In this document: positions 1-6,299 of the stretch, in pieces
Layout: each line of letters begins with the position of its first letter
Position numbering within the stretch: the first letter of the stretch is position 1
Position numbers and translations under genes: made by a program
The notes under the pieces: generated by a model
The model's database searches: none
Seen by the model: the letters and a program-made list of their open reading frames with translations, nothing else
Told to the model about the DNA's origin: nothing
Assembly (NCBI RefSeq): GCF_900102815.1
Contig: NZ_FNGF01000008.1
Coordinates: forward strand, 42,872-106,871
DNA: 64,000 nucleotides
Origin: Glycomyces sambucus
GTDB lineage: Bacteria; Actinomycetota; Actinomycetes; Mycobacteriales; Micromonosporaceae
Reading direction: 5' to 3'

Positions 1-36
1 GTTCGCGTTCGCGTTCGCGTTCGCGTTCGCGTTCGC
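1..36. repeat. tandem hexamer repeat, six copies of GTTCGC
   Basis: The window opens inside a perfect tandem array of the 6-bp unit gttcgc; six full copies are visible and the array may continue to the left. It ends in a degenerate copy before position 41. A hexamer array could be translated as a dipeptide repeat or be intergenic, but no frame can be assigned from this side. Confidence 0.9.
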
Positions 37-141
37 GTCGAATGCTACCAGCTTATCGACCTAGGTCACTTGTCGTAGGACTAGTTCACTTCAGGTGATT
101 TTTGCTTGTTGTCGATGTGATCGGCGTGGAACCTTGTACGC

Positions 142-711
142 ATGAACGCTGATACAACGTACGCACCGGGCACCGGCCGGGCCGGGGTCGTCACCGGAGT
201 GCTCGCCTCCGCGTTCGAGGGCGATGCGCTCGCGGCCTGGCTCTTCCCCGATCTGGCCCGCCGGGCCGGATACCAGGAGGGCTTCTACCGCTCCCTGCTC
301 GAGCACCCCGGCGCCGAGTCCTACCTCGCCGGGGAGTCCGGCGCTTCGATCTGGCTTCGGCTGGGCGCCGGCGAATCCCTGCGCCAGGACGGGCCCACCG
401 CGGGCCCGCTCGCGCGGCTCGCCGGGCTCGGGGCCGCTCTCGCGCAGCGGCATCCGGTCGATCCGCACCTGTACCTCGCGGTCATGGGCGTCGCCGCCGG
501 GTTCCAGGGCCGCGGGATCGGGTCCGCGCTGCTGGAGCGCCGGCTCGAACTCGCCGACCGCGACGGCGAGGCCGCCTACCTCGAGGCCAGCTCCCCCGGC
601 AGTCGCGCGCTGTACCTGCGGCACGGGTTCGCCGACCTCGGCGAGCCGGTCCGGTTCGAGGACGCTCCCCCGATCTTTCCCATGTGGCGCAACGCCGCAG
701 CCGTCAAGTAA
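142..711 (+). CDS. GNAT-family N-acetyltransferase
   Basis: A 189-residue single-domain GCN5-related acetyltransferase, expected to move an acetyl group from acetyl-CoA to an amine; the substrate cannot be read from sequence. The acetyl-CoA loop QGRGIGSA lies at residues 122-129, preceded by the hydrophobic strand LYLAVMGV and followed by the helix LLERRLELAD, which is the family's motif A. The C-terminal ALYLRHGFADLGE is the usual motif B region. The ATG has no clear Shine-Dalgarno sequence. The gene ends 24 bases before a well-marked hydrolase gene on the same strand, so the two are probably cotranscribed. Upstream (58-67) is a 10-bp palindrome gacctaggtc that could be a regulator site. Confidence 0.85.
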   Translation: MNADTTYAPGTGRAGVVTGVLASAFEGDALAAWLFPDLARRAGYQEGFYRSLLEHPGAESYLAGESGASIWLRLGAGESLRQDGPTAGPLARLAGLGAALAQRHPVDPHLYLAVMGVAAGFQGRGIGSALLERRLELADRDGEAAYLEASSPGSRALYLRHGFADLGEPVRFEDAPPIFPMWRNAAAVK

Positions 712-735
712 CACCACTGACCGAGGAGGAACACC

Positions 736-1599
736 ATGTCCACCGTCCCCACGATCGTGCTCGTGCACGGCACCCACGTCTCGTCGTTCTCCTGGGTCGG
801 GCTCACCACCGAGCTCGCCCTCCGCGGCCTGCGCACCGTCGCGGTCGACCTGCCCGGCCACGGGATCGACGGGTTCTTCCCCCGCTCCTACCAGGCCCCG
901 CAGGACCCGGCCGCGCTCGCCAAGGAGCCCTCGCCGCTCGCCTCGCTCACCCTCGACGACTACGCCGAGCGCACGATCGAGGTCGTGCGCCGCGCCGCCG
1001 CCCACGGGCCGGTGGTCCTGGTCGGCTCCAGCCAGGGCGGGGTCACCCTGAGCCGGGTCGGGAACGCCGTCCCCGAGCTGGTCGACGACCTCGTCTACAT
1101 GGCCGCGTACTGCCCGGTCGAGCTGCCGAGCATGGCCGCGTACCTGGAGCAGCCCGAGAACGCGGGCAGCCTCATCGCGAACGTCACCGCGGCGATCGCG
1201 GGCGACCCGGCCGAGCTCGGGGTGGCGCGCGTGAACTGGCGGACCGCCGATCCGCAGGTGCTGGACGGGATCCGGGACTGCCTCATGGGAGGGTTCTCGG
1301 ACGAGGAGCTGCTGCGGTTCCTCAACCTGTTCCAGCCCGACGAGCCGGTCGCGATCCCCCAGTCCGAGACCAGGGTCGAGGCCGACCGCTGGGGCAGCGT
1401 CCGCCGCACCTACGTGCGGTTCACCGAGGACCGGCTCATCCCGCCGGCGCTCCAGGACCGCTTCATCGCCGAGGCCGACCGCCTGACCCCGCACAACCCG
1501 ACCGAGGTCCACTCGGTCGCCGCCCCGCACGTCGGGCCGTTCTACCGGCCCGAGGTCGTCGAGATCCTGGCCCGCATCGCCGAGCGGGCGAAGGGCTAG
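736..1599 (+). CDS. alpha/beta-fold hydrolase
   Basis: A 287-residue cytoplasmic alpha/beta hydrolase without a signal peptide. The oxyanion motif HGTH is at residues 11-14 and the nucleophile elbow is GSSQG with Ser99 as the probable nucleophile. The C-terminal APHVGPFYRPEVV supplies the likely catalytic His. The family (esterase/EstC-like) usually hydrolyses small esters; the substrate is unknown. The start is well supported: a strong GAGGAGG ribosome site lies 7 bases before the ATG. It follows the acetyltransferase by 24 bases and ends at a strong bidirectional hairpin shared with the convergent pectate lyase gene. Confidence 0.88.
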   Translation: MSTVPTIVLVHGTHVSSFSWVGLTTELALRGLRTVAVDLPGHGIDGFFPRSYQAPQDPAALAKEPSPLASLTLDDYAERTIEVVRRAAAHGPVVLVGSSQGGVTLSRVGNAVPELVDDLVYMAAYCPVELPSMAAYLEQPENAGSLIANVTAAIAGDPAELGVARVNWRTADPQVLDGIRDCLMGGFSDEELLRFLNLFQPDEPVAIPQSETRVEADRWGSVRRTYVRFTEDRLIPPALQDRFIAEADRLTPHNPTEVHSVAAPHVGPFYRPEVVEILARIAERAKG

Positions 1600-1635
1600 G
1601 AGCGCAGGGTTCGCCGATTCCCAAGCGGCACAGGC

Positions 1636-1669
1636 GAGGACGCCCGGGTGGTCCCACCCGGGCGTCCTC
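1636..1669. terminator. bidirectional terminator hairpin
   Basis: A perfect 15-bp GC-rich stem (1636-1650 with 1655-1669) and a 4-base loop sit between the convergent hydrolase and pectate lyase genes. There is no long T-tract, as is common in high-GC actinobacteria. Confidence 0.8.
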
Positions 1670-1695
1670 TGTCTCCGAATCCCGTCGCCGGGGGG

Positions 1696-3237
1696 TTATG
1701 CGTACGTCTCGAACTCGGTGATCTTCGGCGTGCCGGATGCCGCGGTGATCACGAAGTTGACCTTGGTCAGGGACGTCGCGGTGAACGAGATCGTGCCCGC
1801 ACCGGTGCCGGAGGCGAGGACCGCCCCGGTGCTGTTGTTGACCAGCTGCCAGCCGTCGATGTTGCCGACGGCGTCGGACGCCTCGCGGATGACCACGGTG
1901 TCGATCGTCTGCGCGGAGCCCCACTTGACGGAGATCCGCCCGGTGGTGCCGCTCGGCGACCAGTAGGTCGAGGTGCTGCCGTCGATGACGTTGCCGTAGC
2001 TGGTGCCCCCGCCCTTCGAGGTGCCGTCGGCGCCCGCGCCGAGGCTGAGGTTGGTGCCGGTGGTCGGCGGCGGGGTGGTGGTCGGCGGGTCCGTGGGGTC
2101 GGTCGGGTCCGTCGGCGGGTTCGTCGGCGTCTGGATGGAGCAGCTGCCGTTGGAGGTCTTCAGGCCCTTGTTCGCACCGGCGGTCGTGGAGACCACCGAC
2201 GGCACGCAGTTCGCGTTGTCGAGGCTGTACGAGTAGGGGATGGAGACGGTGGTGGTGGAGGTCGGGTTGGGGCCGGCCGGGTAGTTGTCGGTGCCGGGGG
2301 ACGACCAGGTCACGTTGTCGAAGACGTTGCCGCTGACCTGCCAGTAGCCTCTGAGGTCGGTGTAGAAGGTCCCGATCGGGTCCTTCGAGTCCTCGAAGTA
2401 GTTGTTGTCCACCTTGATCTTCGCGCCGACGCGGGAGTTGATGCCCGACTCGACGATGCCCACGAAGTGGTTGTTGTAGCTGTGGGCGGTCCCGCCGCGC
2501 AGGAGCGGGATGCGGGAGTTCAGGTTCTGGTACAGGTTGTGGTGGTACGTGATGAAGCTGGAGTCCAGGTCGCTGTCGCCGGAGCCGACGAGGCCGCCGC
2601 GCTCGGAGTTGCGCAGGATGCTGTAGGACAGCGTCACGTACTTGGTGTCGTCCTTCATGTCGAACAGGCCGTCGTAGCCCTCGGACTCGCCGCCGGACGC
2701 TTCGAGGGTGACGTGGTCGACCCAGACGTTGCGGACGCCGTTCTCCATGCCGATGGCGTCGCCGCCGTTGGAGGTCGGGGAGCCGGACTTCTTGACGTTC
2801 TTGACCGTGACGTTCTGGATGATGATGTTGCTGGACTCGCGGATGTGGATGCCGATCTGGTCGAAGACCGCGCCCGAGCCGACCCCGAGGATCGTCACGT
2901 TGCTGACGCCCTTCAGGTCGATCAGGGTCGACCCGACGTCGCAGCTGCTGCCCGACACGTCGGCGGTGTTCCCGTGGTTGATGGTGCCCTCGACCTGGAT
3001 GATGATCGGGGTGCTGTCGCTGGAGCGGCCGCACAGGGCCTGGTTGATCTGCGTGCCGGTGGTCGCCCGGACCACGGCGCCGCCGGCGCCGCCGGTGGTG
3101 CCGCCGTTCTGCGACGCGTAGCCGTTCGCGGCGTTGGTCTGGGCGGTGGCGGAGTTCATCGAGAACGTGATGCCGGCGACGGCTACCGCCATCGCGGCGG
3201 CCACCGTCCCGACCTTGAGTGCTAGCGATCGTCTCAT
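1696..3237 (-). CDS. secreted pectate lyase (PL1) with C-terminal carbohydrate-binding/discoidin-like module
   Basis: A 513-residue secreted enzyme that should cleave polygalacturonate by beta-elimination. A Sec signal peptide (positively charged MRRSLALK, hydrophobic core, probable cleavage near residue 32) is followed by a PL1 right-handed beta-helix at about 45-360. Family signatures are WVDHVTLEA (172-180), the Ca-site region DGLFDMKDDTKYVTLSY, and the catalytic RxPxxR-type motif RIPLLR (242-247) followed by GGTAHSYNNHF. A Pro/Thr linker (about 371-392) leads to a 120-residue beta-sandwich module resembling F5/8-type or CBM modules (ASDAVGNIDGWQL), likely for binding plant polysaccharide. 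AGGAG stands 6 bases before the ATG. A promoter with an embedded palindrome lies upstream, suggesting repression by a sugar-responsive regulator. Confidence 0.92.
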   Translation of the reverse strand: MRRSLALKVGTVAAAMAVAVAGITFSMNSATAQTNAANGYASQNGGTTGGAGGAVVRATTGTQINQALCGRSSDSTPIIIQVEGTINHGNTADVSGSSCDVGSTLIDLKGVSNVTILGVGSGAVFDQIGIHIRESSNIIIQNVTVKNVKKSGSPTSNGGDAIGMENGVRNVWVDHVTLEASGGESEGYDGLFDMKDDTKYVTLSYSILRNSERGGLVGSGDSDLDSSFITYHHNLYQNLNSRIPLLRGGTAHSYNNHFVGIVESGINSRVGAKIKVDNNYFEDSKDPIGTFYTDLRGYWQVSGNVFDNVTWSSPGTDNYPAGPNPTSTTTVSIPYSYSLDNANCVPSVVSTTAGANKGLKTSNGSCSIQTPTNPPTDPTDPTDPPTTTPPPTTGTNLSLGAGADGTSKGGGTSYGNVIDGSTSTYWSPSGTTGRISVKWGSAQTIDTVVIREASDAVGNIDGWQLVNNSTGAVLASGTGAGTISFTATSLTKVNFVITAASGTPKITEFETYA

Positions 3238-3276
3238 CGCCGGCTCCTAAGGGGTAGGAATTGACATGTTTCAATG

Positions 3277-3306
3277 AGTCTAGGGAAAGCCCTTTCCTGC
3301 GGTCAA
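3277..3306 (-). promoter_or_regulatory. pectate lyase promoter with LacI-type operator in the spacer
   Basis: Read on the minus strand: -35 TTGACC (3306-3301), an 18-base spacer and -10 TAGACT (3282-3277), about 40 bases upstream of the lyase ATG. Inside the spacer is a 14-bp palindrome, ggaaag-cc-ctttcc (3284-3297), of the size and style bound by LacI-family repressors. A repressor bound here would block RNA polymerase directly. Confidence 0.75.
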
Positions 3307-3450
3307 GCATTTTGGGCAACCGATTGCACAACTTCCCGGAATTTTCGCCCGAAGGGCTTCTGAGCTGCGGCGGCGCCGCAAAATCGGTGGAGGGCGGTCG
3401 TCGCGGGTGCCGCGTGCGCCGCAAAGCCCCGCAAGGGGCCGGAGTGCCGG

Positions 3451-4347
3451 TCAGCCCAGTTCCTCCAGGGCCTCCTCCGCCGAGGCGGCCTGGTCGTCCA
3501 TCGCCGACCACGGGTCGGACTTGCGCACTAGGCGGCGCTTGATGCGGTCGGTCGTGTAGCGGGCCGGCTCGGAGCGGCCGAGCTCGTCCCAGTCCAGCGG
3601 GGTCGCCACGGCGGCGCCGGGACGGGCGCGCAGGGAGTAGGGGGCGACGAACGTCTGGCCCTGCCCGTTCCGGTTGACGTCCAGGAAGATCCGGTCCCCG
3701 CGCTTGTTCTTGCGCTGCGCGGTGGTGAGGAGGTTCGGGTCCTCGGCGGCGAGCCGGTCGGCGATCGCGAGGGCGAGTTCGCGGACGGCCTCGAACCCGG
3801 TGCTGCGGTCGAGCGGGGCCACGACGTGGTAGCCGCGCCCGCCCGTGGCCTGCACGAACGGCGCCAGGCCGATCTCGGTGTAGACGTCGCGCAGGCGCCG
3901 GGCGACCTTGTGGAGGACCGCGGCGGCGGTGCCGTCGGGCGGGTCGATGTCGATGACGAGCCGGTCGGGGCGCTCCAGGTCGTCCAGGGTCGCGGGCCAC
4001 ACGTGGAACTCCACGGCGGCCTGGTTCGCGAGGTAGACGAGGGTCGCCTCGTCCTCGCAGATGACGTAGTCGACGCTGCCGGACTCGTTCTGCGCCCTCA
4101 CCTTCTCGGTCCTGATCCACTCGGGGAAGTAGTCCGAGGCGTCCTTCTGGAAGAACCCGCCCTCGTCGATCCCGTCGGGGTAGCGGCGCATCGTCAGCGG
4201 CCGGCCCGCGAGGTGCGGGAGCATCGCGGAGGCGACGGCGCGGTAGTGCGCGATCACGTCGCCCTTGCTGCGGTGGTCCGCGGGGAAGAGCTCCTTGTCG
4301 AGCCTGGAGACCTTGATGTCGCGGCCATCGACCGTGATTGACGGCAT
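3451..4347 (-). CDS. LigD-type polymerase domain protein (NHEJ primase-polymerase)
   Basis: A 298-residue stand-alone polymerase domain of the archaeo-eukaryotic primase superfamily, the module that in LigD adds nucleotides during non-homologous end joining. The metal-binding pair is DID (Asp133 and Asp135 in VIDIDPPDG), the HVW motif is at 115-117, and GGRGYHV carries the conserved nucleotide-contact His. Length equals the isolated Pol domain; no ligase or nuclease domain is attached. Neither Ku nor a ligase gene lies nearby in the window, so partners must be encoded elsewhere. Actinobacteria commonly encode such split LigD parts. The stop is 3451 and the ATG at 4347 follows a weak AAAGGGG-like ribosome site. 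Confidence 0.9.
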   Translation of the reverse strand: MPSITVDGRDIKVSRLDKELFPADHRSKGDVIAHYRAVASAMLPHLAGRPLTMRRYPDGIDEGGFFQKDASDYFPEWIRTEKVRAQNESGSVDYVICEDEATLVYLANQAAVEFHVWPATLDDLERPDRLVIDIDPPDGTAAAVLHKVARRLRDVYTEIGLAPFVQATGGRGYHVVAPLDRSTGFEAVRELALAIADRLAAEDPNLLTTAQRKNKRGDRIFLDVNRNGQGQTFVAPYSLRARPGAAVATPLDWDELGRSEPARYTTDRIKRRLVRKSDPWSAMDDQAASAEEALEELG

Positions 4348-4427
4348 GCGGGTGACCCCTTTCGCTCACCGGGGTGTACCCGCAGGTCGCAACGGTAAAC
4401 GACCGCGACATCGGACCTCCGGTGCGC

Positions 4428-4904
4428 CTAGGCGCCGGCCTCCTTCTCCACGAGCGCGGCGAGCTGGTCGGCGACGGCGCCCCAGCCCTCATGGAAGCCG
4501 AGCTCCTCGTGGCGGTCGCGCGCGGCGCGGTCGCCGTGGCGCACGAGCGCACGGTACGCGGTGCCCTCGGGCGCGTCCGCGAGCGTGATCTCCGCGGTGA
4601 GTGCGACCGGCTGCGGCTCGGCCGGGCGCCAGGCGGAGTCGATCGCGTTGGTGAAGACGATGCGCTCGCGGTCCTCGACGAGGAGGAACACGGCGTCCAT
4701 GTGCGGGACGAACTGCTCGCCGTCCTCGCTCATGCTGGTGACCATCGGGCCGCCGGCCGTGGCCTCGAACCGTTCGACGCGCATGACCATCGGGGCCGGG
4801 AGCCACCACTGCTCGAAGCGGGCGGGGTCGGTCCAGGCGCGCCAGACGGCGTCGCGGGGCGCGCGTATGACGCGTTCGATGCTGAGGTCGAGTTCGGTGT
4901 TCAT
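4428..4904 (-). CDS. SRPBCC / AHSA1-family protein
   Basis: A 158-residue START-like (SRPBCC, AHSA1/CalC type) protein with the family's N-terminal signature RVIRAPRDAVWRAWTDPARFEQWW and the central ATAGGPMVTSM strand pair. The fold forms a hydrophobic ligand pocket; no catalytic role is assigned. It overlaps the upstream ArsR gene by 4 bases (ATGA), so the two are translationally coupled. This ArsR-SRPBCC pairing is very common in actinobacteria, where the regulator usually controls its own operon. Confidence 0.9.
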   Translation of the reverse strand: MNTELDLSIERVIRAPRDAVWRAWTDPARFEQWWLPAPMVMRVERFEATAGGPMVTSMSEDGEQFVPHMDAVFLLVEDRERIVFTNAIDSAWRPAEPQPVALTAEITLADAPEGTAYRALVRHGDRAARDRHEELGFHEGWGAVADQLAALVEKEAGA

Positions 4905-5254
4905 TGCTGCTCCCTGGCTTCCTGTTCGGGATCGGAATCGGTGAGGTACTGCTCCAGCCGGTCGGTGCGCGACTCCCAGACCCGCCGCTGGTCGGCGAGC
5001 CAGTCGTCGACCAGCGCGAGCCGGTCGCGCCGGAGCGCGCAGGTGCGGACCCGGCCGGACTTGGCGGTGCGGATGAGGCCGTTCGCCTCCAGGGTCCGCA
5101 CGTGCTTCATGAAGGAGGGGAGGGTCATCGGGAACTCGCGGTGGAGGTCGCCGACGCTCATCGGACCGCGGCCGAGGCGGCGGACCACCTCGCGGCGGGT
5201 GGGGTCGGCGAGCGCGGTGAACACGCCGTCGAGCGCCTCCGAATACTGTGCCAT
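4901..5254 (-). CDS. ArsR-family winged-helix regulator
   Basis: A 117-residue ArsR/HTH_5 protein starting MAQYSEALDGVFTALADPTRREVVRRL, with the recognition helix in VGDLHREFPMTLPSFMKHVRTLEANGLI. It lacks the Cys-x-Cys metal motif of classical ArsR, so it is probably not metal-responsive. It is first in a two-gene operon with the SRPBCC protein (ATGA overlap). The ATG is preceded by TACTTAGCCTC-type AT-rich sequence compatible with a -10 close to the start. Confidence 0.9.
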   Translation of the reverse strand: MAQYSEALDGVFTALADPTRREVVRRLGRGPMSVGDLHREFPMTLPSFMKHVRTLEANGLIRTAKSGRVRTCALRRDRLALVDDWLADQRRVWESRTDRLEQYLTDSDPEQEAREQQ

Positions 5255-5314
5255 GAGGCTAAGTATTGCACCGGAGAACAGTTAGCGCAAGGGCTCAGTG
5301 TTTTTCCTTCCGGC

Positions 5315-5362
5315 GCCGCTACCTCGCGATGCCGCTACCTCAAGATGCCTCTACCTGACGAT
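5315..5362. repeat. three imperfect tandem copies of a 16-bp unit
   Basis: Units 5315-5330 (gccgctacctcgcgat), 5331-5346 (gccgctacctcaagat) and 5347-5362 (gcctctacctgacgat) follow head to tail. The third unit contains the stop codon and last codons of the LacI-family remnant, so the array looks like duplication of that gene's 3' end. Confidence 0.85.
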
Positions 5363-5512
5363 GAGGCGCGGCTCCACGAGCAGGCCGCGGGGCTCGGACG
5401 GGACGACCTTGCTCCCCTCGGGGCCCATGAGCATCTCCAGGATCCCCGCGGCGACCCGTTCGGGCAGCTGCTCGACGCTGGAGATCCCGAGGCTTCCACT
5501 GCGAAAGGTGGG
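5351..5512 (-). pseudogene. C-terminal remnant of a LacI-family sugar regulator
   Basis: On the minus strand the frame ending at TAG (5353-5351) reads LGISSVEQLPERVAAGILEM and closes with LLVEPRLIVR. This matches the extreme C-terminus of LacI/PurR-type repressors, where a serine/valine strand, an amphipathic helix and an 'L.P.LVVR' ending are conserved. The frame is blocked upstream by TGA (5515-5513), exactly where base composition drops. Only about 54 of the usual 330-340 residues remain, with no DNA-binding domain. The coding-like GC bias of the remnant supports a formerly functional gene. Its neighbour, a debranching glucosidase, is a plausible former target. Confidence 0.6.
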
Positions 5513-6295
5513 TCAAATACCGTCACGAGTGTTTGTCTTTAGGCATCCGTTGAGTTACCAAGACCAACGGGCATAGCCTTGCGACCATGATGCCGCTTAT
5601 CGAGAAGCGGAAGGAGGACGAACGGTGTCATCACACTGATCTCAGCAAGAATTCGCCAATAAAGAGCAATTTCTCGCCCACCAGTCACTGAAGCCAGCCC
5701 AAGATGAGGCAAGGCAATGAAGAAGAGCAAGAAAATTGCAGGCAGTAGAATCCAAGGATGAAGCACCTGACTCGGAGGGGATCCTCGATCTTCACCTATA
5801 TGCCTCGGGTCTCGGCCGAAGAGGCGCATCTTTGATCGGCGTCGCTCACGCAGGTCTTCTGCGAGCTCCACCCAAGCCTCATCAAGCGATCTTCCCGATT
5901 CCGCAATACTCTTTGCACCCCAATAATTCGAGAACAAACAAGAAGCGTTACTAAGTATCCCAAGAGCGCTAAGGAGTAGGATTGCCACACAGACCACATA
6001 GTCACCAGAGATCTGCCTGGCACCACTCACGAGCACAGCACTACCGCCAATCACAAAGCTGTTTAAGGTCATTAGCCAGGTCATGCGCTGTCCAATGAGC
6101 TCGTGTTCAAACCTGAGACGATCTGCAAATATGGACTCAAGGGACCAATCGGATTCATCCGAGGAGTATGAGGAATTCATAGGTTTATCATAGAACAGAT
6201 TCTGGGCATTGATGACGCCAGAACTCCGCTCAGATAAGTGAAGCTGTTCTTCGTCTTCCAGAAGCACATCATGAACACGAGCGAAGGAGCCGTCA
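5513..6295. other. AT-richer island (putative horizontally acquired insert)
   Basis: Between the truncated LacI-family gene and the debranching enzyme, GC content falls sharply (26 of 60 bases in 5701-5760 against roughly 70 percent or more outside). Codon use in the enclosed gene includes AT-ending codons that are rare elsewhere in the window. No transposase, integrase or terminal inverted repeat is visible, so the mechanism of entry is unknown. Confidence 0.7.
5539..6180 (-). CDS. four-helix membrane protein of unknown function in an AT-rich island
   Basis: A 213-residue integral membrane protein. A charged N-terminal segment ends in FADRLRFEHELIGQRMTW, followed by two membrane helices (about 42-62 and 70-92). 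A basic, charged cytoplasmic stretch (about 95-145, RERRRSKMRLFGRD) precedes two further helices (about 146-170 and 180-205). The 'R..EH.LI..R..W' lead into a first helix resembles the 2TM SLATT-like and RipA-type small membrane families, some of which act with prokaryotic immunity systems; this is resemblance by eye, not homology shown. A -10-like TATGAT lies 6 bases before the ATG at 6180, suggesting a leaderless message; a GTG at 6267 would add 29 residues. Base composition is unlike the neighbours. Confidence 0.65.
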   Translation of the reverse strand: MNSSYSSDESDWSLESIFADRLRFEHELIGQRMTWLMTLNSFVIGGSAVLVSGARQISGDYVVCVAILLLSALGILSNASCLFSNYWGAKSIAESGRSLDEAWVELAEDLRERRRSKMRLFGRDPRHIGEDRGSPPSQVLHPWILLPAIFLLFFIALPHLGLASVTGGREIALYWRILAEISVMTPFVLLPLLDKRHHGRKAMPVGLGNSTDA

Positions 6296-6299
6296 AGGG

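Noticed and set aside
1463-4552. A 1029-residue Arg/Pro-rich open frame
   Set aside because: It is an off-frame reading of the pectate lyase and LigD-Pol genes, with residue composition typical of GC-rich shadow frames.
5335-5526. A 63-residue minus-strand frame starting MTVFDPPFAVEAS
   Set aside because: It lies in a different frame from the LacI remnant and is Arg/Ser-rich without domain features; the other frame has the recognisable LacI ending.
5513-6295. Insertion sequence or integrated plasmid
   Set aside because: There is no transposase, integrase, terminal inverted repeat or target duplication that I can see, so only an island of foreign composition is claimed.
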